45,678 bases of DNA from Planctomycetota bacterium (GCA_016872775.1 VGZA01000048.1:1-45678); one strand, 5' to 3'; shown: positions 1-10,087, counted from the first letter of the stretch. Program-made: numbers and translations. Notes: a model not told the origin generated them from the sequence alone.

Positions 1-645
1 CGGCTGGATCGGCTGATCCTTGATCTGAAACGGGCCGACCGGGGTCGCACTGCCGAAGTCAGCACGTCCGGACGCCAGTGCCAACGGCTGAAAACCGTTC
101 TTTTCATCCGGCGCCGGACCACGCTCGACGTACCACTGAATTTGCGAGTTCACACCACAACAGTTCTGCGCATGCTCGAACTGGCCTTGGATTTCCAGAG
201 TACCCGCCACCGGACTTCGCCACCCGATCACGACGGCATGTTCTGGTCCGGGAGCGATCATAATGTCACCCAAATCGAACTTGAGCCCCAAGTCATAGTC
301 GGCCATGACGCGGCTCACCAGCGGCGACAACGACTGCCCCGGGCGATAGGCCCAGCCCGCGATCGGTGACGCAAAAAGTTTTTCGCCTTTTTCCGTCAGC
401 GGCACGTACTTGCCGTCTCTCAACCACTGTCGTGATTCAACCGGACCCTCCATCCCCGTCGTCCGCAGGAGATGCCAGACCGGCTCCTGATCACGATCGA
501 AAAGCGGATTGACCATCGTCTCCTGACCGCGAAAATCGCCGCTCAGCTTCCAATACATTTCCTTCGCGCCAGGCTCGTCGGCCCCGATCGGCGCGATGCA
601 GGCCAGACCGAGTGCGATTGTGAGCGCGGTAGCAATTCGGATCAT
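1..645 (-). CDS. Secreted protein of unknown function, partial (3' end outside window)
   Basis: An open frame runs on the minus strand from ATG at 645 to the window edge without a stop, giving 215 codons. It begins with a clear Sec-type signal (MIRIATALTIALGLACIAP, cleaved near IGADEP), so the product is exported. The visible part is polar and rich in predicted beta strands (for example HAVVIGWRSP and GTLEIQGQFEHAQ), with a Cys-Cys pair in AQNCCGVNSQ. It reads like the carbohydrate-binding or jelly-roll modules that accompany planctomycete cytochrome/DUF1501 operons, but I do not recognise a named family. It starts 42 bases after the stop of the upstream DUF1501 gene and is probably its last operon partner. 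The missing C-terminus could hold the informative domain. Confidence 0.75.
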   Translation of the reverse strand, partial: MIRIATALTIALGLACIAPIGADEPGAKEMYWKLSGDFRGQETMVNPLFDRDQEPVWHLLRTTGMEGPVESRQWLRDGKYVPLTEKGEKLFASPIAGWAYRPGQSLSPLVSRVMADYDLGLKFDLGDIMIAPGPEHAVVIGWRSPVAGTLEIQGQFEHAQNCCGVNSQIQWYVERGPAPDEKNGFQPLALASGRADFGSATPVGPFQIKDQPIQP

Positions 646-687
646 CGGTTTACCCGCCCCAATGAAAATGCAGTTTTTGTCGTCGGG

Positions 688-2151
688 CTATGCCAGAATC
701 TCATTCACGATCCTCCCCTGGACATCCGTCAGCCGATGGTCGCGTCCCCCGTGACGAAACGTCAGCCGCTCGTGATCGATCCCCAGTTGATGCAACAGTG
801 TGGCATGGATGTCGTGGATGTCGAGCCGGCCGGCGATCACTTCGTTTCCGAACTCGTCGGTTTCTCCCAAAGTAAAGCCACCTCGGAATCCGCCGCCAGC
901 CAGGAAAATCGAATAGCAATTCACATGGTGATCCCGTCCGCAGCTCTCGGAAATCTTGGGAGTATGTGGCGTTCGACCCATCTCGCCCGCCCAGAGCACA
1001 ATCGTCTCCTCCAGCAGACCGCGCTGCTTCAGATCGACGATCAACGCGGCGACCGACTGATCGGTGATCCGCGCGTTTTTTGCGTGGTTGACTTTGATCT
1101 GACCATGCTGATCCCAAGGGGAATTGTTGCCGTCGAAGCTGGGGCAGGTGATTTCCACGAACCGCACACCCTGCTCCACCAACCGCCGCGCACGCAGCGC
1201 TTGAGTGGCATAAAAACGCTGGTGGTCGTCACTGGAATCCAAACCGTAGAGTCGTCTTATATAGTCGGGTTCACGGTTGACGTCGGCGATCTCCGGAACC
1301 GTGGTCTGCATCCGGAAAGCGGTTTCGTAGTTCGCGACGGCCGCCTCGATCGCCTGCGCATCGGAACTTCGGGCCGCGAACTCGGCATCCTGTTCCGCCA
1401 GTAGCGCCAGCTGGCGGCGCTGAATGGTCGTACTGTCGGCGGGAGTAATGTTGTCGACCGGCACGCCCTTGGCGCGCATCATCGTGGCCTGGTGGCTTGC
1501 CGGCAGAAATGAACTTCCAAAGTTCTCCAGGCCGCCATTGGGCACCCAGTCATTGTTAAGCAGGACGTAACCCGGCAAGTTCAGATTCTCGGAACCCAAG
1601 CCATAGGAGACCCAGGAACCGAGGCTCGGGCCCTGGCCGAGAATGCGCCCCGTGTGCAACAGCAGATTCTGCGCCCCATGCAGAGGCAATTCACCGACCA
1701 TGGAGCGCACCACGCATAATTCGTCCGCTACTCCGGCAATGTTGGGCAGCAATTCGCTGACCCACAGGCCGCTCTGTCCACGCTGATGGAATTCCCAGGG
1801 ACTACCGAACCAGACGCGGTTGGCAGCGGACTGGGAACGTTTGGACACTGCCTTATCGCCAATCTCACGCCCCTCGTGTTGTTTGAGCATCGGTTTCGGA
1901 TCGAGTGTGTCGACGTGACTGGGCCCGCCATCCATAAAGCAGAATATGATACTGCGGGCGCGAGCAGCAAAATGCGGTGAACCGGCTCCCCCTTCGAGAC
2001 CGCGCGCAGGTGACGCTGCGAACCCGCCCACAAGACCCTGCAACGCCAGCCAACCGAATCCCGCCGAAGCCTGCTGCAAGAATGCCCGACGCGAATCGGC
2101 CGGAGCGACTCGGCCCAGGCAGCCACCGCAAGCGTTTCGATTCGTTGTCAT
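688..2151 (-). CDS. DUF1501 domain protein (sulfatase/alkaline-phosphatase-like fold), cytochrome-paired type
   Basis: This 487-aa exported protein belongs to DUF1501, which is grouped with the alkaline phosphatase/sulfatase superfamily. The true reaction is unknown. The N-terminus has a twin-arginine-like stretch (SRRAFLQQ, residues 20-27) followed by a hydrophobic segment. Family landmarks are DGGPSHVDTLDPKP (74-87), WAGEMGRTP and GRDHHVNCYSIFLAGGG near the C-terminus, whose His/Asp residues are likely metal ligands (inference). The frame stays open upstream to 2640, but that part lies inside the preceding gene. ATG 2151 was chosen because GAGGG lies about nine bases before it and the signal starts there. 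It begins 20 bases after the stop of the PSCyt2-PSD1 gene, implying co-expression. An extra CGGC at residues 8-11 lacks the His needed for haem attachment. Confidence 0.9.
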   Translation of the reverse strand: MTTNRNACGGCLGRVAPADSRRAFLQQASAGFGWLALQGLVGGFAASPARGLEGGAGSPHFAARARSIIFCFMDGGPSHVDTLDPKPMLKQHEGREIGDKAVSKRSQSAANRVWFGSPWEFHQRGQSGLWVSELLPNIAGVADELCVVRSMVGELPLHGAQNLLLHTGRILGQGPSLGSWVSYGLGSENLNLPGYVLLNNDWVPNGGLENFGSSFLPASHQATMMRAKGVPVDNITPADSTTIQRRQLALLAEQDAEFAARSSDAQAIEAAVANYETAFRMQTTVPEIADVNREPDYIRRLYGLDSSDDHQRFYATQALRARRLVEQGVRFVEITCPSFDGNNSPWDQHGQIKVNHAKNARITDQSVAALIVDLKQRGLLEETIVLWAGEMGRTPHTPKISESCGRDHHVNCYSIFLAGGGFRGGFTLGETDEFGNEVIAGRLDIHDIHATLLHQLGIDHERLTFRHGGRDHRLTDVQGRIVNEILA

Positions 2152-2171
2152 CGCCGGATGCCCTCGAACCA

Positions 2172-5100
2172 TCATCGATAATAGATAAACTCTTTCGCGT
2201 TGAAAAACAAATGCGCCAACCGTCGCCAGGCGGTCTGGTCCGACATCACCCGCGCGCCGCCTTCGCCGCAGAGGTCGTACAGCGCCGTCGACCAGCGATC
2301 CAGTTCGATCGAGGTCGGCTCGCGTCCCAATGCTTGTACGAACATCGCGGTGATGCGATCGTTCACCGACGCGTGGGACTCCTCGATGAGTCTGACAGAC
2401 CAGATCCGCGCCAACTCCACCACGAGGGGATCGTTCAACATTGTCAGAGCTTGCCCCGGAACGTTGGTCGCATTCCGCTTGCCGGCGGGCAGTTTCAGAT
2501 CGGGCAAGTCGAATCCGACCAGAAATTTGGGCGGTTCCATGATCGACAATTGCAGGTAAAGCGAGCGTCGACCACGACCATCGAGCGGGCCTGACAACAA
2601 CCGCTTGTTTGTCGTGTCTTCGGCCGAACGAAATGGCCAAATCGGTCGGCCGTAAAGAGCGGGATCCAGCCTGCCTGACACGGCGAGCATCGCGTCGCGG
2701 ATCGCCTCCGCTTCGAGCCGACGCGTGGGATAGTGATGCAGCAAGCGGTTGGCCGGGTCGCGCTGGCGGGCAGCAACCGTCGTCACGCCACTCTGACGGA
2801 ATGTCTCACTCAAGACCAATCGGCGAACAAGCGATTTCGTCGACCAGCCTCCCTGCATGAATTCCCTCGCGAGGAAGTCAAGGAGCTCCGGGTGCGACGG
2901 ACTATCACCCAGATGGCCAAAGTCATCCGGCGTCGTGACAATTCCGCTGCCGAAAAGCCACTGCCAGACGCGATTTACGTACACTCTCGTAACCAGTGGA
3001 TGTTCGTTCTCTACCAGCGATTCCGCCAGCTCCAGGCGCCCGCTGCCGTTGGTCTGGGCGACCCTATGCCTGCCGGCGAACAAACGCAGAAAATCGGGAA
3101 AAACCAGTTCGCCCGGCTGATCCACGTCGCCACGGGCGTCAATCGGGTAGCCAGACTTCCTGCATGCCCGCTCGTCCATCCCTGTCACCGTACGTGGATA
3201 CGAGATACCGAGCTCGACGCGCCGATATTCGTTCACCAATTCCGCCGCGCGCGTCCCGTCCCGCAGCTTGTTTGGCAGCATTTCGTTCGCCAGAAGCCAA
3301 TTGAGCAGGCGCAGATCGCCGTCGCGTAGCTGCCCTTCGCACCAACGTCGCACCGTTGCCGTGAACCATTCGCGAATTCGTGCGGCGGCTTCTTCGGAAG
3401 ACGAAGGCGCATCGGCCTCATACAGCGAAACGAAATGGTCCAGGTTGTCCTGTGGCGTGCCATCCGTTTCGTGCGTGACGATCGCCGTTATTCCCAACCA
3501 GCTCCGTTTGTCGAATCCCGGATCGGTCGGCGGCAATCCTCCCGCAAGTCCGATGCGGGGCGGGAAATTCGGGTTCAGCGCAGTGGTAGCGAACTCGACC
3601 GTCACCCTCCCCACGCCGTTCTTCAGGATGGGATCCGAAAACGACTTCCAGATCGGCTCCGTCGATTTCAGGAAACCGATCTGCTCGCTCTTGAATCCAT
3701 TACCTTGCACGACCAAATAACCGGCGAACTCGCCGCCCGTGAGCTGCAAGCTCATCCTCTGTCCTGGTACCTCGTGCTGCGGTGGCGATCGCAGCGCACC
3801 CGGCAGCCTCGAGGACAGCGCATGCGTGTAGAGTCCACGAGGCAGCAGTTGCGACACGATGCGATCGGCTTCGAGAGCGATTAGCGGAACGCCATCGTCC
3901 ACTCTGCCATGCTGGATGCCGTCGCCTTCCATAATCCAGCCGTCGGGCAGCTGCGGCGCGTGGAAATCGGTGAGCGGGTGAAAATCGGCGTTGGCGTTGA
4001 GTCGCTGTGAACGGGTTTCGCGCCATTCTCTGGCAAGCTCCCTCCAGATGTTCGAAACTTCCTCCGAGGCGTTGAGGAGACGTGTCAGCGGATAGGCCAC
4101 GTCCTCGATGTTGGGCGCTGCCGCATCCTTCGTCGCGGTTTCTTCCTTCCGTTCGAGCTTCGCTCGCAACATATCCATTGTCCAAGCGTCATGAGTATCC
4201 ACGTGCGCGATCCAGATTGTCGCCAACTCGCGTCGAATCGCATCGCGCAGTTCCTTCAGCTTCGCAATTGCCGCATCATTTCTCCCCGGCGCATCGATGA
4301 CGCGCGAGGTCCAGCGCGGCGTCATGAACACAGCTGCCAGCGAGTAATAATCCCGCTGCACGATCGCTTCCAGCTTGTGGTCGTGGCACCGCGCGCAAGC
4401 CACGGTGGTCGCCAGAAATGCTTTAGAGAAAGCATCGATCTTGTTATCCACCATCTGCTGATGGATCCCGTTGAACATCAGGCTTCCACCTTCGCGATGC
4501 TCACCCAAATGGTAAAACATCGGCCCGACCATGCTCTCGTTGATACCCAGATTCCGATCAAGACGCGGCAGTGTCAGCAGATCTCCGGCCAGCTGCTCAC
4601 GAACGAGTTGGTCGAAGGGCACGTCCTGATTGAAAGCGCGGACGAGATAATCCCGATATTCCCACGAACCGTTCGCCGGATTGTCGCTTTCGTATCCGTA
4701 GGTGTCGGTGTAGCGCACCACGTCCATCCAGTGCCTTGCGAAGCGTTCACCAAAATGCGGTGATGCCAACAGTTCGTCCACGAGTCGCTCGTAGGCCGAG
4801 CAAGGGTCGCTTTTCAGGTCCAACAGGAAGCGCTCCCTCCGCGACGGATCCGGGGGCAATCCCGTTAAGACGAATGCGAGCCTGCGGAGCAACAGATCGG
4901 GTCCCGCGGGCGCCGAGGGCGCCAATTCCGCCGCATCCAGCGCCTTGCGCACGAAGCGATCGATCGGCTCCCGCGACCAACCCGGATCCGATACGTCCGG
5001 CGGTGGACCGACCATGAGCGGACGCAGACTCCACCACGACGTTCGGTCTTGAAACTCCACGCTCCAATCTTCGCCGGCCAACGTGGAATTCATCGGCGCT

Positions 5101-5174
5101 GCTGGTTGAGCATACGCCGCGACACCACCGACGGACAACATCAAGAAGCCGATCAGATACTTGGAGAGGACCAT
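2172..5174 (-). CDS. PSCyt2 (DUF1549)-PSD1 (DUF1553) exported protein without an N-terminal PSCyt1 domain
   Basis: This 1000-aa protein starts with a Sec signal (MVLSKYLIGFLMLSVGGVAA). DUF1549 follows at roughly residues 65-280, with the hallmarks LTGLPPDP, FGERFARHWMDVVRY and a haem-type CARCHDHK (C260, C263, H264). A middle beta-rich region of about 300 residues follows, then DUF1553 (VNRVWQWLFGSGIV, PSHPELLDFLAREF, RRLEAEAIRDAMLAVSG). Unlike the other two cytochromes in this window it lacks the N-terminal PSCyt1 domain with its CxxCH, so only one potential haem site remains. ATG 5174 opens the signal peptide and sits seven bases after the upstream DUF1501 stop. The frame remains open to 5213, but that would add a hydrophilic tail overlapping the upstream gene. 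Its role is probably periplasmic; the substrate is unknown. Confidence 0.9.
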   Translation of the reverse strand: MVLSKYLIGFLMLSVGGVAAYAQPAAPMNSTLAGEDWSVEFQDRTSWWSLRPLMVGPPPDVSDPGWSREPIDRFVRKALDAAELAPSAPAGPDLLLRRLAFVLTGLPPDPSRRERFLLDLKSDPCSAYERLVDELLASPHFGERFARHWMDVVRYTDTYGYESDNPANGSWEYRDYLVRAFNQDVPFDQLVREQLAGDLLTLPRLDRNLGINESMVGPMFYHLGEHREGGSLMFNGIHQQMVDNKIDAFSKAFLATTVACARCHDHKLEAIVQRDYYSLAAVFMTPRWTSRVIDAPGRNDAAIAKLKELRDAIRRELATIWIAHVDTHDAWTMDMLRAKLERKEETATKDAAAPNIEDVAYPLTRLLNASEEVSNIWRELAREWRETRSQRLNANADFHPLTDFHAPQLPDGWIMEGDGIQHGRVDDGVPLIALEADRIVSQLLPRGLYTHALSSRLPGALRSPPQHEVPGQRMSLQLTGGEFAGYLVVQGNGFKSEQIGFLKSTEPIWKSFSDPILKNGVGRVTVEFATTALNPNFPPRIGLAGGLPPTDPGFDKRSWLGITAIVTHETDGTPQDNLDHFVSLYEADAPSSSEEAAARIREWFTATVRRWCEGQLRDGDLRLLNWLLANEMLPNKLRDGTRAAELVNEYRRVELGISYPRTVTGMDERACRKSGYPIDARGDVDQPGELVFPDFLRLFAGRHRVAQTNGSGRLELAESLVENEHPLVTRVYVNRVWQWLFGSGIVTTPDDFGHLGDSPSHPELLDFLAREFMQGGWSTKSLVRRLVLSETFRQSGVTTVAARQRDPANRLLHHYPTRRLEAEAIRDAMLAVSGRLDPALYGRPIWPFRSAEDTTNKRLLSGPLDGRGRRSLYLQLSIMEPPKFLVGFDLPDLKLPAGKRNATNVPGQALTMLNDPLVVELARIWSVRLIEESHASVNDRITAMFVQALGREPTSIELDRWSTALYDLCGEGGARVMSDQTAWRRLAHLFFNAKEFIYYR

Positions 5175-5181
5175 ATTTGTA

Positions 5182-6558
5182 TCAGGCCAGGATTTCACGG
5201 ACGACATGGCCATAAACGTCGGTCAAGCGGAAGTCGCGGCCGGCGAATTGATAGGTCAGGCGCTCATGGTCGAGGCCCAACAAATGCAGAATTGTGGCGT
5301 GAAGATCATGCACATGCACTGGCTGCTCGACGGCATCCCAGCCGAATTCATCCGTGGCGCCATGCACCATCCCTCCGCGGACTCCGCCGCCCGCCAGCCA
5401 GATCGAAAACCCAAACGGATGGTGGTCGCGACCGTCCTTGCCTTCGGCCGTCGGCGTGCGACCGAATTCACCGCCCCAGATCACCAAGGTCTCGTCGAGT
5501 AGTCCGGTTGTCTTCAGGTCGCGCAACAGGCCGGCGATCGGCTGGTCGGTGGCCAGGGCATTGTTCTCGTGTCCGGTCTTGAGTCCGCTGTGCTGGTCCC
5601 ACGGTTGAAAACCGCCCGTCGTATGGTAAAGCTGGACAAAACGCACACCTCGCTCGACCAATCGACGCGCCAAGAGACACTGGCGGCCAAACATCTCCGT
5701 CTTCGGCTGGTCCAGGCCGTACAACCGGGAAGTCGCGGCACTCTCGCCAGCGAGGTCGAACGCCTCCGGTGCTTCGGCCTGCATCCGAAACGCCAACTCA
5801 AAAGCCTGCATGCGGGCGTCGAGTCGATCGTCGGCGGCGCGTTGCGCGTGATGCTGGGCGTTCAGGCGAGCGAGTGCATCGAGTTCGCGTCGCTGCCGAT
5901 CGCGGGAAACCTGAAGGCTGCTGAGATTGCGCAGTGGCTGCGCGAGATTGGAAACAAAAGTACCCTGAAATGAAGCCGGCAGAAAACTCGATCCATATTG
6001 GCGGACACCTTCGATGATCGGACCGGGCCCGATGGCAATGAATCCAGGCAGATTCTGATTCTCTGTACCCAGCCCGTACATCACCCAGGCGCCCAGGCTG
6101 GGCCGGGAAAAAACACGCTCGCCGGTGTTCATCAACAGACAGCCACCGGGATGATTGGGATCGTCGGTGACCATCGATCGAATCACGCAGATGTCGTCGA
6201 TGCAGGTAGCGGTTCGTGGAAAAAGCTCGCTGACTTCCACACCCGACTGCCCGTGCTTTTGGAACTTCCAGGGCGAGGCGAGCAGCTTGCGTTGCTGGCC
6301 GAGGTACAGCTTCGGCGACGGCTGCCCGTCGTCCTGAGCCAGCCGCGGTTTCGGATCAAATGTGTCGACCTGTGAAGGTCCTCCCGGCATAAACAGGAAA
6401 ATGACGCGTTTGGCGCGGGCGGGAAAATGGGGTCGCCGAGCCGCCAGTGGGTTCCCGGCGTTGGGTGCCGCGTCGGCTTGCAGCGCGGAAAGCGCCAGCG
6501 CCCCAAAGCCAGCGCCGGCGCGGCGGAGAATCTCGCGGCGGCTCCAATCAGTCGACAT
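5182..6558 (-). CDS. DUF1501 domain protein, cytochrome-paired type
   Basis: This 458-aa protein has a twin-arginine-like N-terminus (SRREILRRAGAGFGALALS, RR at residues 7-8), so export in a folded, cofactor-bound state is likely. DUF1501 landmarks are PGGPSQVDTFDPKP (58-71), WGGEFGRTP and GRDHHPFGFSIWLAGGG. It shares the 'DPKP' and 'GRDHH...LAGGG' signature with the products at 688-2151 and 36637-38067, which also follow a PSCyt gene. Its start overlaps the 3' end of the upstream LamG-containing cytochrome by 11 bases, indicating translational coupling. The stop is seven bases from the start of the next PSCyt2-PSD1 gene. The enzymatic activity is not established for the family. Confidence 0.92.
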   Translation of the reverse strand: MSTDWSRREILRRAGAGFGALALSALQADAAPNAGNPLAARRPHFPARAKRVIFLFMPGGPSQVDTFDPKPRLAQDDGQPSPKLYLGQQRKLLASPWKFQKHGQSGVEVSELFPRTATCIDDICVIRSMVTDDPNHPGGCLLMNTGERVFSRPSLGAWVMYGLGTENQNLPGFIAIGPGPIIEGVRQYGSSFLPASFQGTFVSNLAQPLRNLSSLQVSRDRQRRELDALARLNAQHHAQRAADDRLDARMQAFELAFRMQAEAPEAFDLAGESAATSRLYGLDQPKTEMFGRQCLLARRLVERGVRFVQLYHTTGGFQPWDQHSGLKTGHENNALATDQPIAGLLRDLKTTGLLDETLVIWGGEFGRTPTAEGKDGRDHHPFGFSIWLAGGGVRGGMVHGATDEFGWDAVEQPVHVHDLHATILHLLGLDHERLTYQFAGRDFRLTDVYGHVVREILA

Positions 6559-9500
6559 AGATGAACTCGTTCGTGCAGAGGATGAGGCGGCAATAACGAG
6601 TCCAGGGGTGCTGAACGTCGGGATCCACGATCAATTGCCTGCCGATAGCGATCTCCGTCGCGGTTGGCTCACGCCCAAGCGCCAGCCGGTACAAATAGTT
6701 GATGCGTTCGTCGTTGTCACTGGAGGGTACCTCGCGGGTGACCCGGGCCGCAAGTGATGCCGAGACGTCGTCCAGCAGCGGATCGTTGAGCAGATAGAGC
6801 GCCTGCGGAGCGACAATCGACTGGTTTCGCCGCTCGACGATACCACCGGCCGGACCGTCGAACAGGCTCGGAAAGTCCGCCGTTTTCGAACCGGTGCGCA
6901 CCGACATCAGGTAAAGCGTGCGTCGCGGCACTCCGACCTCCAGAAAACCGGGACCTCCCGGCATCGTGTCCAGCAAGCCGGATACTCCCAGCAGCGAGTC
7001 CCGGATCGCTTCGGCCTCCAATCGGCGCCGAGGCATACGCGCCAACCAGCGGTTGTCCGGATCCGTGGCGCGCGAGGCATCGGACCCGAACGATCCCTGC
7101 TGGTAGACACGCGTCAATACGATCCGCCGATGCATCGACTTGATCGACCATCCCGAATCGATGAAGCGGCGCGCCAGGCGATCGAGCAACTCCGGATGGC
7201 TGGGAGGTTCCCCACGCAATCCGAAGTTCGTGGAAGTCCGAACCAGTCCTTCGCCGAAGTGATGTTGCCAGATACGATTCACCATCACGCGCGCCGTGAG
7301 CGGATGATTCGGACGCGTCAGCCAACGCGCCAGTTCACGTCGTCCGCTCCCCTCGGTGATCGGGGCCGGATCGGGCCCGGCCAGTACCTGGGGAAAACCG
7401 CGTGGGACCGTTTTGCCTGGTGTCGAAGGGTTGCCGCGCAAAAACACCTGGGCGTCGTGAAATCCCTCGAACGGACTACCAACCGGGCCTCCGTCCTGCA
7501 CGACCACGGCTTGCGGTATCACCGCCGCCGGCTTTTTCTTCAACGATTCAAGCTCGTCGCGCTGCGCCACCAGGCGGTCGCGTACGTCTTGCGCAAGGAT
7601 GCTCGTCCGGTCCTCCACGCCGATCCAATAGGGGCTTCGCGGCGACAGCAGTTCGTCATAGAGATCGTGAAACCCGATTTCGGCACTGACGGAGGATGCC
7701 TCCGGATGCGCGTCGGATGCCGCCAAAGACCGATCCTCGGTTCGCTCGAACCATCGCGCGCAAATTTCGGTTTCGACTCGTACGCGGGCCGCCTCGTTCA
7801 GCGGGCTGCCGTAAATCCGCAATTCGCACAGATCGCCGCGAAATCGTTGAGCGGAACCGGAGCCTGGTCCACCAATCCGCAGGGCGGCGATCGCTGGGTC
7901 GGACGTCACCGCGTCAATCGACTTGTTAACACCGATCTGGACACCGTCGCGAAACAGGGCAGCTCCTTCAGCGCCCCAAGTCAGGGTGATCAGCTGAAAC
8001 CCGGACTCCGCTGGCGCGGGTGCGACAATGTCGCCGTTCGCTCCGGCCCGGCGCAAAATCGCATGCAATCCACCAGCCGAGTCGGGCATCAAGCCGATCC
8101 CGTGCTGTCCTGCGGCGGAATCTTCCCAGCCCACGATGCGCGTTCCGGACGGCGCATTCGGATCGGTTCGAAAGACGATGAACAAGGTGCCGGCGGGTGG
8201 GACCGCACGTGGCGCCTGCAACACCGCCTCGCCGTCAAAACGAAGCACCGGCCGCGAATGACCGCGAATGTCCGCCATGGCGAGCATCGGCCCCCGCGTA
8301 TCCGCAGGCGGCGCGGCGTCGGCGGCGAGCGACGCACGATCGGGCCAGCGCGTGACCTTACCGGCGGCATCGATCGCGATCAGCCGATCATCGGAGCGGA
8401 AACGCAAGAGCTCGCTCGTGGCGAGCAACTCGGCCACGGAGTCACGCGCGATCCGTTCGCGACGTTCCGCAGCAACCAACGTCAATTGCTTCAGCACTTC
8501 GGCCACGCGCTGCGCACCCGCCGCTCGGTCGGCTTCCGTCAACAGCGTCGACAAAGCCGCGGGAGACGGCTGCTGGTGGAAGAACTGCACCCAGCGTTCC
8601 AAAGTGGCTGCGTCCAGCTGATGCTTCGCGGCGAAGTCGTCCAGGGTCGGTGGAATCGGCTCCCGCATCGCCTGCAGATATGCCACGGCAACGGGTAAGT
8701 CGTGCGACAAGGAGGAATTCAGCCGCCGTTCCAGGTACAACCGGAACTCCCGGTCGGCCGCCGATTGCACGATCTGCGTCAGTTCCGCGATCCGCTCTTT
8801 GTCGCGCTGCGCCTGCTGGTTGATCGCCTGAATCTCGGCGGCCGCCAACAGCGGCGCGCGCACCAGCGGTGTATTGCCCGCGGAGGGACTCGGAATCACC
8901 CGGGTACTGAAAAAAATTCCCGCCATCGCGTAATAGTCTTCGGTCGAGATCGGATCGAACTTGTGATCGTGACAGCGAGCACAAGCCAGCGTCAGCCCCA
9001 GAAACGCGCGCCCGACCAGATCAATCTCGTCGTTGACATAGTCGGCAATCATCTGCTTCTTATCGACGTCGCCGGGAACAAAATCGGCGATCGCCAGCAT
9101 CCCCGTCGCCACCAAAGACTCCGCATCAATCCTGGTGGGATCCGAGGGCTGCAACAGATCTCCCGCCAGCTGTCGCGTGACAAAGTCGTCGTAAGGCAAG
9201 TCGCGATTGAACGCCTGCACCACCCAGTCACGATAGCGCCAGACTTCGCGGAAGTCGCTTTCGGCCGGCAGCTGAATCAGGTCCCGTGCGTCGGCATAGC
9301 GCACGACATCCAGCCAATGCCTGCCCCACCGTTCGCCATGAGCGGGTGAGGCCAAGAGCCGATCGACGACCTGAGCGATCGCATCGGGCGTTTCGTTGTG
9401 CAGATACTCTTGCATCTCGGCAAGCGTCGGCGGCAAGCCTGTCAGATCGAACGTGACCCGACGGAGCAGTGCGCGCCGGTCCGCGGCCGGCGCAGGGTTG

Positions 9501-10084
9501 AGATGCCTCACCTCCTGACCAGATCGGATGTAATGATCGATGTCACTGGTCAGCCATGCGCCGTCGTGAACGTCCGGCGCGGCAACGTCGATGAGCGGTG
9601 CGAACGCCCAATGGTTCGCCGCCTCCAACCTCGCCGCCACCGCGGGCCATTCCGCTCCGGCCTTGATCCAGTTCACGAAATCGGCCACCTGCTCGGGCCG
9701 TAAAGCCCGTGCTTGTTCCGGCGGCATCGCTGAGACGTCCTGCTGTCGCTGAATCGCCCGGATCAGCAGACTCTCGTCGGGCCTGCCGGCAATGATCGCC
9801 GGCCCCGACGCACCGCCCTGCAGCAACGCGTCTAGCGAATCCAGCCGTAACCCACCAGATTTTTTCAAATCGCTGTGGCAAGGCAGACAGGTCTCGACAA
9901 GTATTGGACGTATTTTTGTTTCAAAAAACCGCTCGCTGTCCTCCGCACGAGCGATGCAGCAACTTATCGCCAGTCCGATCCCTGCCAGTACGGCACGGAA
10001 ACGAGTCGCCCATCGCAAGTCGGCCAGCGGGCAACTCGATCGACGAGCGGCGCGATGCCGACAAAAGAGGCGACGGAGGCTCAT
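6548..10084 (-). CDS. PSCyt1-PSCyt2 (DUF1549)-LamG-PSD1 (DUF1553) exported cytochrome-like protein
   Basis: This 1178-aa protein has a hydrophobic export segment around residues 29-47. A PSCyt1 domain follows with haem motif CLPCH (66-70) and the typical FFETKIRPIL lead-in. DUF1549 comes next (LTGLPPTLAEMQEYL, HGERWGRHWLDVVRYAD) with a second motif CARCHDHK. A LamG/concanavalin-type sandwich sits roughly at residues 600-790 (GTLFIVFRTDPNAP, GFQLITLTWGAEG, ELRIYGSPLNEAARV). DUF1553 closes the protein (VNRIWQHHFGEGLV, PSHPELLDRLARRF, RRLEAEAIRDSLLGVSG). The architecture suggests an exported haem protein tethered to a polymer-binding module, perhaps a polysaccharide (inference). It begins three bases after the preceding DUF1501 stop and its end overlaps the next DUF1501 start. 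Confidence 0.93.
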   Translation of the reverse strand: MSLRRLFCRHRAARRSSCPLADLRWATRFRAVLAGIGLAISCCIARAEDSERFFETKIRPILVETCLPCHSDLKKSGGLRLDSLDALLQGGASGPAIIAGRPDESLLIRAIQRQQDVSAMPPEQARALRPEQVADFVNWIKAGAEWPAVAARLEAANHWAFAPLIDVAAPDVHDGAWLTSDIDHYIRSGQEVRHLNPAPAADRRALLRRVTFDLTGLPPTLAEMQEYLHNETPDAIAQVVDRLLASPAHGERWGRHWLDVVRYADARDLIQLPAESDFREVWRYRDWVVQAFNRDLPYDDFVTRQLAGDLLQPSDPTRIDAESLVATGMLAIADFVPGDVDKKQMIADYVNDEIDLVGRAFLGLTLACARCHDHKFDPISTEDYYAMAGIFFSTRVIPSPSAGNTPLVRAPLLAAAEIQAINQQAQRDKERIAELTQIVQSAADREFRLYLERRLNSSLSHDLPVAVAYLQAMREPIPPTLDDFAAKHQLDAATLERWVQFFHQQPSPAALSTLLTEADRAAGAQRVAEVLKQLTLVAAERRERIARDSVAELLATSELLRFRSDDRLIAIDAAGKVTRWPDRASLAADAAPPADTRGPMLAMADIRGHSRPVLRFDGEAVLQAPRAVPPAGTLFIVFRTDPNAPSGTRIVGWEDSAAGQHGIGLMPDSAGGLHAILRRAGANGDIVAPAPAESGFQLITLTWGAEGAALFRDGVQIGVNKSIDAVTSDPAIAALRIGGPGSGSAQRFRGDLCELRIYGSPLNEAARVRVETEICARWFERTEDRSLAASDAHPEASSVSAEIGFHDLYDELLSPRSPYWIGVEDRTSILAQDVRDRLVAQRDELESLKKKPAAVIPQAVVVQDGGPVGSPFEGFHDAQVFLRGNPSTPGKTVPRGFPQVLAGPDPAPITEGSGRRELARWLTRPNHPLTARVMVNRIWQHHFGEGLVRTSTNFGLRGEPPSHPELLDRLARRFIDSGWSIKSMHRRIVLTRVYQQGSFGSDASRATDPDNRWLARMPRRRLEAEAIRDSLLGVSGLLDTMPGGPGFLEVGVPRRTLYLMSVRTGSKTADFPSLFDGPAGGIVERRNQSIVAPQALYLLNDPLLDDVSASLAARVTREVPSSDNDERINYLYRLALGREPTATEIAIGRQLIVDPDVQHPWTRYCRLILCTNEFIYVD

Positions 10085-10087
10085 GGG

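Noticed and set aside
472-1404. A 310-codon plus-strand frame opposite the first DUF1501 gene
   Set aside because: It is a shadow of the DUF1501 gene, and its composition follows the complementary codons.
2119-2130. CGGC (residues 8-11 of the DUF1501 protein) as a haem-attachment site
   Set aside because: The motif lacks the following His (CGGCLGR) and precedes the Tat-like signal, so it would be removed or remain cytoplasmic.
2152-2640. N-terminal extension of the DUF1501 frame up to 2640
   Set aside because: It lies inside the upstream PSCyt2-PSD1 gene. The added residues are arginine-rich and would displace the export signal from the N-terminus.
7130-8698. A 522-codon plus-strand frame antisense to the LamG-containing cytochrome gene
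   Set aside because: It is the mirror of a clearly recognised gene, is rich in Arg/Gln/His, has no ribosome-binding site and matches no family. GC-rich genes commonly give such frames.
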